From: an uncultured Eubacteriales bacterium
GTDB lineage: Bacteria > Bacillota > Clostridia > Peptostreptococcales > Anaerovoracaceae
Assembly: GCA_900315895.1 (NCBI GenBank)
Contig: ONAY01000015.1
Location: 1 to 35,094, forward strand
Length of the DNA stretch: 35,094 bases
Direction: 5' to 3'
Shown here: positions 1 through 8,494 of the stretch, one piece after another
How the letters are laid out: the number at the start of each line of letters is the position of its first letter
How positions within the stretch are numbered: position 1 is the stretch's first letter
Program-made: the position numbers and the translations under genes
Notes under the pieces: model-generated
Told to the model about the DNA's origin: nothing
Database searches by the model: none
Seen by the model: only the letters and a program-made list of their open reading frames with translations

Positions 1-1074
1 ACACTGCCTGGGTTCGCAGTAGTATATGCTTGACCTGAAGTGTCCCTCCTGAAGGCTTGCTTCGAACAATTCAGGGTCCGCGAACTCACTTCCGTTATCT
101 GTCAGTATCAGAGGAAACAGTTCCTGAAACTTCTCAAGTCCCAGTCTCTCTTCCAGCTCATCAAAACTTCTGACCATTACCGCCATTTCCTTGGAGTCCT
201 TGAGAAAAGCTATCATCAGGCCGTTTTCACGCCACAAAAGCGTCTGCAGCACCTTGCCTCCCTTGATACCTTCCACGGTATCCATCTCTACTATGCGCTG
301 TCCGGCATGTCTTTCGATATGTTCAAGGAAGTCCTTGTATCTTCTTCCAAGTTTCTTCTTTGATAGCGCTCTTTTGTTCTTAGCGTCTTCCGATGCTTTT
401 CTGGGCTTGTATCTTACTGCTCTTCTAAGATCCATCTTTCTTGCATCAAGATATCCTTGCTCCACGTAGTTGTACAGGCTTCTTTCGCAGATGCTGATCT
501 CTTCCGAGTGGTTCCTCATGATATGCGTCAAAGGCTGCCCTTTACGTATCAATGGGCTTACCAGTGCGTCAAGTTCTGCCAGTTCTTCCTGCGTCATATC
601 TATCCCTTGCCTCGATATGCTCAGTTCCTCTCTGTACTCCTTTTGCGCATATTCTGCATTGTACAGATATTTATCGAACAGACAATCCTTAGAATGTTGG
701 CAGCTGTTACAGACATATGGTGGCTTGTCCTTTATCTGACATGGTTCATATACGAAGAACGGACACCTCTTGTTGCACTGAAGACATTCTCTGCACGGTA
801 TCCTGCATTTATGTCCCCGTGGCTTTTTGCATACATCCCTATGTCTGCAGGTATATCTGTGCTTGCAGTTGTTTGGCGTTAATCTAGTTGAAAGATAGCC
901 GTTTGATTTATGGGTCTGGTGATATCTGTGCTTTCTGATTTCCTTTGAAACTGTGTCCGCTGAACAGCCAATGATCATAGCGATCTCTTTGAAGTTTCGG
1001 TGTTCTCTCAATCCTTTCTGGATCTCATATCTGTCTTCCAGTGACAGATGTTTTCCTTTTTTTCTTTCCGGCAT
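1..1074 (-). CDS. IS30-family transposase, 3' end cut by window edge
   Basis: This cut-and-paste DDE transposase moves the surrounding element. An open frame of 358 codons runs from ATG at 1074 to base 1 without a stop. It starts MPERKKGKHLSLEDRYEIQ, and an N-terminal helix-turn-helix region includes KEIAMIIGCSADTVSKEIR, the typical IS30 layout. A Cys-rich stretch (about residues 70-130) follows, with repeated CxxC-like pairs. The first catalytic Asp is in IVEMDTVEG and the second in LTDNGSEF, and the family signature SIYYCEPRQ closes the visible part. The final catalytic Glu would lie beyond the edge. The start is supported by a purine-rich AGAGGAGA ribosome site directly upstream. The family is clear; whether this copy is intact cannot be told. 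Confidence 0.93.
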   Translation of the reverse strand, partial: MPERKKGKHLSLEDRYEIQKGLREHRNFKEIAMIIGCSADTVSKEIRKHRYHQTHKSNGYLSTRLTPNNCKHRYTCRHRDVCKKPRGHKCRIPCRECLQCNKRCPFFVYEPCQIKDKPPYVCNSCQHSKDCLFDKYLYNAEYAQKEYREELSISRQGIDMTQEELAELDALVSPLIRKGQPLTHIMRNHSEEISICERSLYNYVEQGYLDARKMDLRRAVRYKPRKASEDAKNKRALSKKKLGRRYKDFLEHIERHAGQRIVEMDTVEGIKGGKVLQTLLWRENGLMIAFLKDSKEMAVMVRSFDELEERLGLEKFQELFPLILTDNGSEFADPELFEASLQEGHFRSSIYYCEPRQC

Positions 1075-1180
1075 ATTCTCCTCTTTTCCCAGGAGGATAC
1101 ACCTCTATTCTAACACTAACTTCTTTGCAAGACTAAATTCTGTTTTAAAGGCTCCTAGCAGAAATTAAAATTTCAATCTA
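1..1180 (-). mobile_element. IS30-family insertion sequence, 5' part only
   Basis: The transposase gene runs off the left edge. Its upstream flank (1075-1180) is AT-rich and unlike the GC-rich neighbours. It contains short inverted repeats: a GAAATT/AATTTC pair near 1161-1174, and just outside it an 8-bp pair TAATAATT/AATTATTA at 1179-1186 and 1193-1200. The exact terminal inverted repeat and target duplication cannot be fixed because the other end is not in the window, so the outer boundary near 1180 is approximate. Confidence 0.75.
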
Positions 1181-1249
1181 ATAATTTTATAGAATTATTA
1201 CTAAAGTCCCTTTACCTTGATCCTAGTTGAATAAATTACATCTTTATTC

Positions 1250-2359
1250 TTACCACTTGTTGAACACCTTCTCCGCGAATCCCGGGAAGTCCTCGACCCC
1301 CACCTTGCTGCCGTCGTCCAGCACCACTTTGCCGGTAAAAAGTCCGAAGACCTGATGCTGGTCTGAGCACAGCACCTTGAAGTCCGTCTTGGCCGCCCTG
1401 TCGATGATTGGCTTGAAGGACATCTCGAAGCGTCCGTCATCGGAGGTTATTATCCAGGGGCTCATGAAGTCGTCCACTCTCTCCGCCGTCTCCACGGTCT
1501 TACCGGAAGGCATGCAGCAACCGCCACGGGTGGTATAGGTGCCATTCTTATCCGGGATGTCGAAGACCAGCCGTCCCAGCTTGTGGGCAACGCCGTCCAC
1601 GAAAACCATGTTCTCGCTGGCGGCGGAAGTGTCTCCAAAGCCGTAGCCGATGTTCCAGCCGAAGCGTCTGCCGTCAGGGAGCTTGCCCTGGGCTGCGCCC
1701 CAGTACCAGGTATTCTTGTAGGTCCAGACTCCTCTGCCCCAGTCAAGAAGGCCGAAGCTCTCGCCCTCTTTGAATTCGTAGCGGGTTCCCCCGTACTCCA
1801 CCCAGCCGGAAGCCGGCATGGCGATCTTTTTCTGGTTATAGTAGAAAGCCTTCTCGTTTCCGGGAAAAGGTGTTGCGATGACCATGCTGTCGTCCGGATC
1901 CTCTATGGGATCCAGCAAGGTGAACTCCCCACGGATCGGCTTACCCTGCCAAAACTTGTCCATCCTGAACTCCAGGATCCTTTTGTCGCCCACCCTGAGG
2001 AAGCTGATCTCGTGTGTTTTGCCCTTGGTGTGGACATCTCCCGTGTCAGAAGTGGGCGGGAGTTTTTTGCGGCCGCCCGTCATGAACTGCATGAATGATG
2101 TGGTGATCTGCCAGGGTTTCTCCGGATCCAGGATCAGAAGCGATACGCTGTCCAGCCCCATGTAGGAATTGTCGTCGATGGTGAGAGCCACCGCAAGGCC
2201 CGGCGCTGTCACCAGGTAGTAGTCCCACTCCTTGATGCGAAGCTTGGGGGCTTTGATGGCGCTACGGTCATAGTTTAAAATGAGGCTTCTGGCGTAGCCG
2301 GGCTCTGTGAGCCTGCCCTGCTCATCCAAAAGGGCGTGTCTTTCGGTAATTTCGTGCAT
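1250..2359 (-). CDS. DUF2804 family protein
   Basis: A 369-residue protein of the DUF2804 family, function unknown. It begins MHEITERHALLDEQGRLTEPGY and contains the family-like stretches LRIKEWDYYLV, SGWVEYGGTRYEF and FGLLDWGRGVW, with many aromatic residues of the kind seen in a beta-rich fold. There is no signal peptide or membrane segment. The frame is open 48 bases further upstream, but the start at 2359 has a perfect GGAGGT ribosome site five bases before it, so I chose that. It is the last gene of the ornithine operon, 57 bases after the racemase gene, with a small hairpin in the gap. Position suggests co-expression with ornithine fermentation, but nothing in the protein shows a role there. 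The gene ends about 70 bases before the IS30 element. Confidence 0.85.
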   Translation of the reverse strand: MHEITERHALLDEQGRLTEPGYARSLILNYDRSAIKAPKLRIKEWDYYLVTAPGLAVALTIDDNSYMGLDSVSLLILDPEKPWQITTSFMQFMTGGRKKLPPTSDTGDVHTKGKTHEISFLRVGDKRILEFRMDKFWQGKPIRGEFTLLDPIEDPDDSMVIATPFPGNEKAFYYNQKKIAMPASGWVEYGGTRYEFKEGESFGLLDWGRGVWTYKNTWYWGAAQGKLPDGRRFGWNIGYGFGDTSAASENMVFVDGVAHKLGRLVFDIPDKNGTYTTRGGCCMPSGKTVETAERVDDFMSPWIITSDDGRFEMSFKPIIDRAAKTDFKVLCSDQHQVFGLFTGKVVLDDGSKVGVEDFPGFAEKVFNKW

Positions 2360-2384
2360 GGTGTACCTCCCGCAAAACATACAA

Positions 2385-2405
2385 GGCCGAGGATGTCCCC
2401 CGGCC
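2385..2405 (-). other. small hairpin between racemase and DUF2804 genes
   Basis: A GGCCG arm (2385-2389) pairs with CGGCC (2401-2405) across an 11-base loop. No T-tract follows, so it is not a standard terminator. It may modulate read-through or transcript stability. Confidence 0.4.
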
Positions 2406-2416
2406 ATGCAAAACTA

Positions 2417-3571
2417 CTATCTTATATATGCTCTCTCCACGTACGGTGATGTGGCAGTGTGAAGGGCCGCGCCGTACTCCAGTTTGAAGGAGACCACGTC
2501 GCCCACCTTGTATTCCTTGTCAGACTTGGTCACGTCCAGGATCATGTGATCGGAGGATGCGCCAAGGATGTCGACCTTTGGATCCAGGGGGATCATACCG
2601 CCGATATCCGTGTCCTGCTTGCCGATTCCCACGATGGCTCTCTTGATGATGCCGCGATCTTCGTATTCAGGAACTTCGCCGAAAGCGTCCACGCCCACCT
2701 CGCCAATGGGGATGGAGGGTTTCTCCTTGAGCTCCACGATCTGAGCCTCCAGGATCAGCGCATCGTCAGTGGTTCCGGGAAGCTTGGTGAGATAAGCAGT
2801 ATCGTTTCCCATGAGGAAAGATTCGCCCAGCCTCAGGTTGTTCACGCCCTCAGGAAGCTTGTATGTATCCATGGTCTCTCCGGGAAGCAGTCCGCCCTGG
2901 CGGACGATCATCTCGGACTCAGGAAGTTCCCTGTTGAGAGCAAGGTATATGGATGAGGAGTTGCCGCCGGAGATGGTCTCAAGCTTGATGCCGAAGCGGT
3001 CCTCGATCTTGCGGGCGATATTGACCAGCCCGCCCAGATTGTCGGCCTTGGGAATGATCGCTCCATAGCAGGTCAGGTTCACGCCCAGACCGCAGAGCTT
3101 GATGTTCGGCATCTGAAGGATCTCCTCCACAGCCTCGAATATTTTGTCCTCGTACTGGAAGAACATGCCCTCCCTCAGGTCACCCATGTCGATCATGAGG
3201 AGGATGCCATGGACCTTGCCCTGGCGACCGGCCTCTTCATTGAGGAGCCTGATGGTGGACAGCTCCGAGTTCTGGCTCAGATCCACGTACTTCACCACTT
3301 CCTCGATCTCGCAGTGCATCGGGATCCTGAGGAGCATAGTCCTCTTGCCGTTCTCGTGAGCGATATCCGCAAAAGATTTAATGTTCTTCACCCTGGAATC
3401 CGCGATCAGATCCACCTGCGGATCAGCCGCAATGACCTTCACCATTTCCGGATCCGCACAAAGACATTTAGTAACGATGGCCAGAGAGCATCCGGCCCTC
3501 TTGGTGATACCGGCCACAGCCTTAAGATTCTGATCCAGTTTTCTAAGATCTATAACAAGCCTTGGATACAT
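2417..3571 (-). CDS. orr: ornithine racemase (PLP-dependent, alanine racemase-like fold)
   Basis: This enzyme interconverts L- and D-ornithine, supplying the D-isomer that the aminomutase needs. The 384-residue protein has the N-terminal PLP barrel of the alanine/ornithine racemase family. The cofactor Lys is K35 in AIVTKCLCAD, at the place where alanine racemases have VKANAYGHG. The stretch LLMIDMGDLREGMFF and the glycine-rich ISGGNSSS form other parts of the family's phosphate and substrate pocket. A C-terminal beta domain follows (SSDHMILDVTKSDKEYKVGDVVSFKLEYGA region). The start has GGAGGG just upstream. Its place in a cluster with all other ornithine genes makes ornithine, rather than alanine, the likely substrate. 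It sits downstream of a roughly 260-base hairpin, which may lower or uncouple its expression. Confidence 0.92.
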   Translation of the reverse strand: MYPRLVIDLRKLDQNLKAVAGITKRAGCSLAIVTKCLCADPEMVKVIAADPQVDLIADSRVKNIKSFADIAHENGKRTMLLRIPMHCEIEEVVKYVDLSQNSELSTIRLLNEEAGRQGKVHGILLMIDMGDLREGMFFQYEDKIFEAVEEILQMPNIKLCGLGVNLTCYGAIIPKADNLGGLVNIARKIEDRFGIKLETISGGNSSSIYLALNRELPESEMIVRQGGLLPGETMDTYKLPEGVNNLRLGESFLMGNDTAYLTKLPGTTDDALILEAQIVELKEKPSIPIGEVGVDAFGEVPEYEDRGIIKRAIVGIGKQDTDIGGMIPLDPKVDILGASSDHMILDVTKSDKEYKVGDVVSFKLEYGAALHTATSPYVERAYIR

Positions 3572-3602
3572 GATAAGTCCCTCCTATAATAAATCATCGC
3601 GC

Positions 3603-3864
3603 TTAAGAAACATTCTTTCAGCGGGCTTCCGCAGCGCCGGTACTTAGCGACCGACAAGCCGAAAAAATATTCCGGCTGCCAGAGGCAGCAGCGGTGCAAA
3701 GGCGGCAGGCACAGAGGCAACCTCGGTTGTCGATGGTGCTGCCGGTTTTGTTCCGCTGGGATCGCGGAGCGATCCGGAATAATTTTTCGCAAAAGCGCAG
3801 GCGGAGCTTAGCACCGCTGCGCGAGGACTGAGCGAGAGCGCCCCGCTGAACGAATCGTTTCTTA
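3603..3864. repeat. long imperfect hairpin element A
   Basis: The whole gap between the glmL-like gene and orr folds back on itself. The outer arms, beginning TTAAGAAAC at 3603 and ending GTTTCTTAA at 3864, match at about 23 of 25 positions. Inner segments also pair: CGCAGCGCCGGTACTTAGC (from 3630) with GCTTAGCACCGCTGCG (from 3817), CCGAAAAAATATTCCGG (3659-3675) with CCGGAATAATTTTTCG (3774-3789), and AGCAGCGG with CCGCTGG near the centre. The 3' arm includes the stop codon of the glmL-like gene. No protein family is recognisable in it. It shares a 16-base core with hairpin B at 5696-5833. It could be a small non-autonomous (MITE-like) element or an mRNA-stability or attenuation structure. Confidence 0.75.
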
Positions 3865-5649
3865 ATAATCCGTATTTCTCCACTTACAGTGCTTCCTGAA
3901 ACATGTTTTGCACTGCCTGTTGCAGTCCGAGCGAGCCTCGTCACAGGGATCGTCAGAGCCGCTGGACTCGATGGCCTTGGAATAAGCCTCACTGGCAGCT
4001 TCCGTTTCCCCTTCGTTGGACACATAATCGTGAGCCCTCACCATGGAACGGTCGTTCATGAGAGTTTCGCGCTTAGCAGCCTCATACTCTTCCCTGGATG
4101 CGCCGCCGATCTTTTCCTTAAGAGACGCGCGGTACTCCGTCATGTCGTATCCCATGGCCTCCATCTCGTCGATGTGATGCATGAGCTCCTCCTGCTTGGC
4201 GTCCGAAGCCTTGGCCATGGCCTGGAGTTCCCTGATCAGGGAATCTTTTCTGGTCTTGTCCACTCTCTCGTGGAGCTCCATGCCCAGGGACTGGCCCAGA
4301 AGCTTGATGGCCCCCTCTCTGTGAGTCTTGGAAAGGACTCCCAGGGATGCCATGATGTAGTCGTTATCCTGCAGGATCTTCACCGCATCGGAGGGATAGA
4401 GCTTCATGCCCGTCTCGTTGTCCCCTGGGATCAGAGCCATGATGTCCTTGCCGTGGGGCAGTCTGGTCAGAGCTCCGCCGGTTCCCACGATGTACTTGAT
4501 CTGGGTAAGGTCCTTGCCTTCAGCCACGGTGGACCTGCCCGACGGGCCGTAGACGTAGCGGATGGACCCCGCATGTCTCTCCACCGCGCGGAGAGTTGCT
4601 TCCTTGCAAAGCCTCTCAACAAGCTTGAACTCATCCTCGTTCTTAGGGATGGCCACATAGGTCTCCAAAGTCTTGTCCAGGTCGATCATCAGCTTCTCTT
4701 CGCACTCTTTCCTGAGCTTTTCCTCACCGATGGACTCGATGACCTTGTAACGGTTCACGTATAGTCCCAGGTCTCCTTCCACCGTTCTCTTGGCCTTAGG
4801 CTCGGGTGCCACCAGAACTCTGGATACCGCGTCGGAGTCCTCGGACACCGAGTGAACGTCGGTGGTGGCTCCGCCTACGTCGATGGTCATCACCTCTCCC
4901 AGGCAGTCGTACAAAAGCTTCGTGCACTCCATTACCGCTCCCGGTGTGGGGATGATGGGTCCGTTGACCATGTCTCTCACGTGCTCCATCCCGGGCGCCT
5001 TGGTGATGTTGTCCTCGAAGGCCGCCTGTATGACCTTTCGGCAGGGTTCCACATTAAGCTGGTCTATCTTGGGGTAAACGTTGTCCACCAGGTAGAGTTC
5101 CTGGCCGCTCTCCTCATCGAAGATCAGCTTCATCTCCTCCTGGTTCTCTATGTTTCCGGCATATACGACGGGGATGTGAAGCCCCATGGAGCGTATCATC
5201 TCAGCGTTGTATATGGCCGTGTCTCTTTCTCCGTAATCCACGCCTCCTGCGATCAGGATCAGGTTGGGCTTGATCTCTTTGATCTTCTGGAGGTCAGTGC
5301 GTCTTAATCTTCCCACTGTAATATCATGGATGATGCCGCCTGCGCCCAGAGCAGCCTCACGGGCCGCCTTGGCCGTCATGTCGTATACGAGGCCGTGCAC
5401 GGTCATCTTCAGTCCGCCGGCAGCGGATGAAGTGGCCAGCATCTCATCATATTCCAGTGTGTCTATTCCCATCTTTTGCTTCAGGTCATCTATGGCTCCC
5501 TGAAGGCCCACTCTCACGTCCCCCTGGAGGACGGAGGTCGGCGCCTGACCCTGGGCCCAAAACACGGGCTTCTCGGTGTCAAGTCCGATGAATGCATTTA
5601 CTACTGTTGTCGTCGAGCCGATCTCGGCTACCAAAACGTCTACTTTCAT
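3862..5649 (-). CDS. GlmL/MutL-family ASKHA ATPase, probable aminomutase-associated factor
   Basis: A 595-residue protein of the family next to B12-dependent mutases (GlmL/MutL of glutamate mutase and the homologue in ornithine clusters). It has the actin/Hsp70-like ATP fold: phosphate loop 1 in AEIGSTTTVVNAF (residues 8-20), phosphate loop 2 in MTIDVGGATTDVHSV, and an adenosine motif in IVGTGGALTRLP. Relatives are thought to reactivate or chaperone the B12 enzyme; that role is inferred here. Databases often misname this family as DNA mismatch repair MutL, which is unrelated. I use ATG 5649 (MKVDVLVAEIG), preceded by AAGGAAAAGG; the frame is open upstream but that part is hydrophobic and non-homologous. 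The last 29 residues are unusual, with five Cys spaced C-x6-C-x3-C-x2-C-x4-C. Long hairpins lie on both sides of the gene. Confidence 0.88.
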   Translation of the reverse strand: MKVDVLVAEIGSTTTVVNAFIGLDTEKPVFWAQGQAPTSVLQGDVRVGLQGAIDDLKQKMGIDTLEYDEMLATSSAAGGLKMTVHGLVYDMTAKAAREAALGAGGIIHDITVGRLRRTDLQKIKEIKPNLILIAGGVDYGERDTAIYNAEMIRSMGLHIPVVYAGNIENQEEMKLIFDEESGQELYLVDNVYPKIDQLNVEPCRKVIQAAFEDNITKAPGMEHVRDMVNGPIIPTPGAVMECTKLLYDCLGEVMTIDVGGATTDVHSVSEDSDAVSRVLVAPEPKAKRTVEGDLGLYVNRYKVIESIGEEKLRKECEEKLMIDLDKTLETYVAIPKNEDEFKLVERLCKEATLRAVERHAGSIRYVYGPSGRSTVAEGKDLTQIKYIVGTGGALTRLPHGKDIMALIPGDNETGMKLYPSDAVKILQDNDYIMASLGVLSKTHREGAIKLLGQSLGMELHERVDKTRKDSLIRELQAMAKASDAKQEELMHHIDEMEAMGYDMTEYRASLKEKIGGASREEYEAAKRETLMNDRSMVRAHDYVSNEGETEAASEAYSKAIESSGSDDPCDEARSDCNRQCKTCFRKHCKWRNTDY

Positions 5650-5695
5650 ACCTTTTCCTTGTGTACATGATACGAACTGAAAGAAGATAAAAAGT

Positions 5696-5833
5696 AAGGG
5701 AACATGTATCGCGAAAGGCACTTTGGGATACCGGCTCTTAGCCACAGCCAAGGGCCAACGCCCTTGGCTGAGCTTAGAACCGCTGTTGGGCTCCCAAGTA
5801 GCGGGAGCGGCCTTAGCGATACATCGTTCCCTT
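5696..5833. repeat. long imperfect hairpin element B
   Basis: Between the oraE stop (5839) and the glmL-like start (5649) the DNA forms one long stem. AAGGGAAC-ATGTATCGC at the left end pairs with GCGATACATCGTTCCCTT at the right end. The inner part GGCTCTTAGCCACAGCC pairs with GGCTGAGCTTAGAACC, and CCAAGGG with CCCTTGG at the tip (about 5752-5767). The sequence GAGCTTAGAACCGCTG in its right arm nearly equals GAGCTTAGCACCGCTG in hairpin A, so the two look like members of one repeat family. There is no T-tract, hence it is not a classic terminator. Confidence 0.75.
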
Positions 5834-5838
5834 GGTAT

Positions 5839-8088
5839 TTAGTCTTGTTTCAGGTCTTCGGGTCTGAATCCGTGAGGAATTTCTCCTCTTCTTCTCTGTC
5901 TCTCCTGAGCCAGGAAGGTAGCTACGTCGATTCCGTGAGAGTTACGTCCGAATCCCATGTCGATACCTGTCTTCACAGCCTCTTCAGGAATAACCTGAGT
6001 TCCGCCTGCGCAGATGATGATCTTGTCTCTGATACCTTTTTCTACGGCCAGATCGTTGATCCTCTTCATGTTCTTGTAGTGGACGTTGTCGTGGGAAATG
6101 ATGGTGGAAGCCAGGATGGCCTGTGCGTTCTCCTCGATGCAGGCGTCTACGATCTTTTCCACCGGGACGGATGTTCCAAGGTATATGCACTCGATGCCCC
6201 ACTTCTCGATGCCGCCGTGCTTGATGTTGATGATCTCACGCATTCCTACGGAGTGCTCGTCATCACCTACTGTACCGCAGACGACCTTCATGTGTTCATG
6301 TCCCTCGAACTCTTCATAGAGTTCAGCGTCGCTCATTACATAGGGCTCAGGCGGGATCTCCAGGGTGGTGAGGTCGATATCGAAGTCGACCTTGCCCTTG
6401 ATCTCGATTCTTGTTCCCTCTGCCGGCTGGAGAACTTCGGCGGAAATAACTTCCGGGTTCACCAGGCCAAGCTTCTTGGCAAGCTCTGTTCCTGCTGCTT
6501 CAGCAACACGCTTCTCGCAGGGCAGGCAGAATACCAGCATGATGGTACGGTCTCCACACCACTCAACTTCGGGAGTGATCCACTTGCCGGTCCTGTATTT
6601 TGCGACAGCTTCAAGTCTCTTCTCTACGCAATCCTCGGGGTCAAGCTCGTCGATATAGACAATCTTGGAGTGATCCTCGAAGGTGCAGCCGCCGATGAGG
6701 GCTGACGGGTTCTCGGGATCTCCGCCGTACTGCTCAACGTTGTTGTATCCATAGTGAGCTGTAACGGGAGCCATGTAGTCTTCGTCTCTCTTGAAGATGA
6801 AGCCTGCGCCGAATCCTCCGTCGATCTTACGGGCGATACCGTCGCCGTTTCTCTCGGGATATTCGCCGGAGTCTACGAAGAAGCCGTCCTGAACGGCGTT
6901 GAAGTATCCGCCGACTTCAAGGATCTCTTCTACATAGAGGACTGCTCTTTCCTTCAGCTCTCTGGCCTTTTCTCTAAGAGGTCCATCCTTCTTGAGCTCT
7001 ATCATGTCCATGATTCCGTCGAGGCCGATCAGCGTCTGCTTGGCTGTATCTGTAGCTTCGATGTTGAAGATGTGCCAAGGAACGTTACGTCCTTCGTCGG
7101 GAGTGATGGTGGACTGGATGTCTACGGAGGTCAGCTTGGAAATGAACATGTTCATTACGTGAGTTACTGTAGCCTCTGTTGTGGAGCTCTGTACATACTT
7201 GGTGTTCTGCTGTGCTCTCATCTTGTATCTGCCGCAGAAGTCACGAAGAGCTACTGCGTAGGGCAGGTCGAGATACATGCAGGGTGCCGGTGTTGCCGAA
7301 GGCGGTACCGTTGAAAGTGAGATGAGATCAGGCGGAAGGCCTATCCTCTCGGAGAAGTATGAGTTGATGGCATGCTGCACGATGAGCTCGGGCATTACCT
7401 TCCATGCGTCACGGGCTGTAGCGTTAGCGTTGTGAGCTCCGTCGATCTGGAGCATGTTTGCCCATGCCATGATCTTCTTGGATTCGCAGGCGTCTACGAA
7501 GGATCTTACCATGTTGACGTCTCTGTAAAGAACGTTGTACTGGGGATCCTGGTGAGCACCGTTCATGCCCTCTTCTGCGAACATAACGGCGATGTCAGGT
7601 CCTGCAACTCCGGAAATATAGGAGTGATAGTTGATGGGACGGCCTACTTCGTCTTCGATCATGTCGATGGCTTTTCTCTGTGCCCTTACCTGCTTACGGG
7701 TAACGGGTACACCGCCGATTCCCTGAGGAGTACCTTCCATGAGGCCATCGATGTGGGACTGTCCCATGTGTCTGATTACCATCAGGTGGTCTGCGCCGTG
7801 CCATGCTGCCATTCTCATACGACGAACGTCGTCCTCGAATCTGCCGGATGCGATCTCGGTAGTGATTACCGGCATCGGCTGCGGGTCGATATTATCAAGG
7901 AACTTAGCCGGAGGAAGAGGAACGGAGTTCTTCAGGTCCTTGGAAAGTTCATGATAGTCAAACTGATATCTGTGCTGGTTGGGGTCTTTCTCTCTCCATG
8001 TCCAGCCGCGGCGTCTGGGCTCATATTTGTCAAGGTCTTTGAGGAGCTCTACGACGTCAAGTTTCTCGTTGGGTTTCAATACTTGCAT
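5839..8088 (-). CDS. oraE: D-ornithine 4,5-aminomutase, large subunit (B12- and PLP-binding)
   Basis: With OraS it moves the terminal amino group of D-ornithine to C4, giving 2,4-diaminopentanoate, using adenosylcobalamin and PLP. The 749-residue protein starts MQVLKPNEKLDVVELL, with a GGAGG site inside the end of oraS; the frame continues upstream but overlaps oraS. The N-terminal two thirds form the TIM-barrel catalytic part. The C-terminal cobalamin domain has DxHxxG at D610-H612-G615 (GDDEHSVGM), where the His is the lower cobalt ligand. Lys623 in NIKHGG lies 11 residues after that His, the same spacing as the known H618/K629 pair of the Clostridium sticklandii enzyme, so K623 should carry PLP. 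It is separated from oraS by one base and followed by hairpin B. Confidence 0.97.
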   Translation of the reverse strand: MQVLKPNEKLDVVELLKDLDKYEPRRRGWTWREKDPNQHRYQFDYHELSKDLKNSVPLPPAKFLDNIDPQPMPVITTEIASGRFEDDVRRMRMAAWHGADHLMVIRHMGQSHIDGLMEGTPQGIGGVPVTRKQVRAQRKAIDMIEDEVGRPINYHSYISGVAGPDIAVMFAEEGMNGAHQDPQYNVLYRDVNMVRSFVDACESKKIMAWANMLQIDGAHNANATARDAWKVMPELIVQHAINSYFSERIGLPPDLISLSTVPPSATPAPCMYLDLPYAVALRDFCGRYKMRAQQNTKYVQSSTTEATVTHVMNMFISKLTSVDIQSTITPDEGRNVPWHIFNIEATDTAKQTLIGLDGIMDMIELKKDGPLREKARELKERAVLYVEEILEVGGYFNAVQDGFFVDSGEYPERNGDGIARKIDGGFGAGFIFKRDEDYMAPVTAHYGYNNVEQYGGDPENPSALIGGCTFEDHSKIVYIDELDPEDCVEKRLEAVAKYRTGKWITPEVEWCGDRTIMLVFCLPCEKRVAEAAGTELAKKLGLVNPEVISAEVLQPAEGTRIEIKGKVDFDIDLTTLEIPPEPYVMSDAELYEEFEGHEHMKVVCGTVGDDEHSVGMREIINIKHGGIEKWGIECIYLGTSVPVEKIVDACIEENAQAILASTIISHDNVHYKNMKRINDLAVEKGIRDKIIICAGGTQVIPEEAVKTGIDMGFGRNSHGIDVATFLAQERQRRRGEIPHGFRPEDLKQD

Positions 8089-8089
8089 C

Positions 8090-8452
8090 TTACTTACCTC
8101 CCTTGAAAGCTGCCACGACCTTGTCCCATCCCTCGCCCTCAGCGAGCTTGATGGAAGCGTCACGGATCGAAATGTTCTCTAACTTCGATAACTTGTATAC
8201 GCAGTGGCCTGCGCCCTTGCCCATGAGGCCGTGATCCATGCAGTGGTTCACGATCTTCTGGGTATCCAGCGAAGATACGCCCATCCTCATAAGGACAGCA
8301 CGCTCAACGGAAGGAGTGGTGTTCTCGTAGCCAAGCTTGAGAAGCGGCTCGTCCACCTGTCTGATCAGGTCCCAGAATCTGTCATAGAGTTCCTGATCCG
8401 TAAGATCCTTCAGATGCTGATGTCTTACTTCAAAATCGTCTTCTCTTTTCAT
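8090..8452 (-). CDS. oraS: D-ornithine 4,5-aminomutase, small subunit
   Basis: A 120-residue protein, the size expected for OraS (about 121 residues in Clostridium sticklandii). It forms a heterodimeric unit with OraE and is needed for aminomutase activity. It begins MKREDDFEVRHQHLKDLTD. The start at 8452 is set by an AAGGAGA site nine bases upstream; the longer open frame upstream has no such site and runs through the intercistronic hairpin. The protein is mainly helical, with the stretches LYDRFWDLIRQVDEPLLKLG and CMDHGLMGKGAGHCVYKLS. The stop lies one base before the oraE start, and the oraE ribosome site is inside the last codons, so translation is probably coupled and subunit output matched. 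Confidence 0.96.
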   Translation of the reverse strand: MKREDDFEVRHQHLKDLTDQELYDRFWDLIRQVDEPLLKLGYENTTPSVERAVLMRMGVSSLDTQKIVNHCMDHGLMGKGAGHCVYKLSKLENISIRDASIKLAEGEGWDKVVAAFKGGK

Positions 8453-8494
8453 CCTAAATTTCTCCTTAATGTGTGGTGAAAACTGATAAGTCGG

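Noticed and set aside
3644-3883. A 79-codon frame on the minus strand inside hairpin A
   Set aside because: It is an accident of the palindromic element, overlaps the end of the glmL-like gene in another frame and matches no family I know.
3862-5649. Naming this protein as DNA mismatch repair MutL
   Set aside because: It has ASKHA (Hsp70/actin-like) ATP motifs and lies in a B12 mutase cluster; the resemblance to MutL is in name only.
5704-6705. A 333-codon plus-strand frame opposite oraE and hairpin B
   Set aside because: It is a shadow of the strongly coding minus strand, with no homology-like motifs and no ribosome site.
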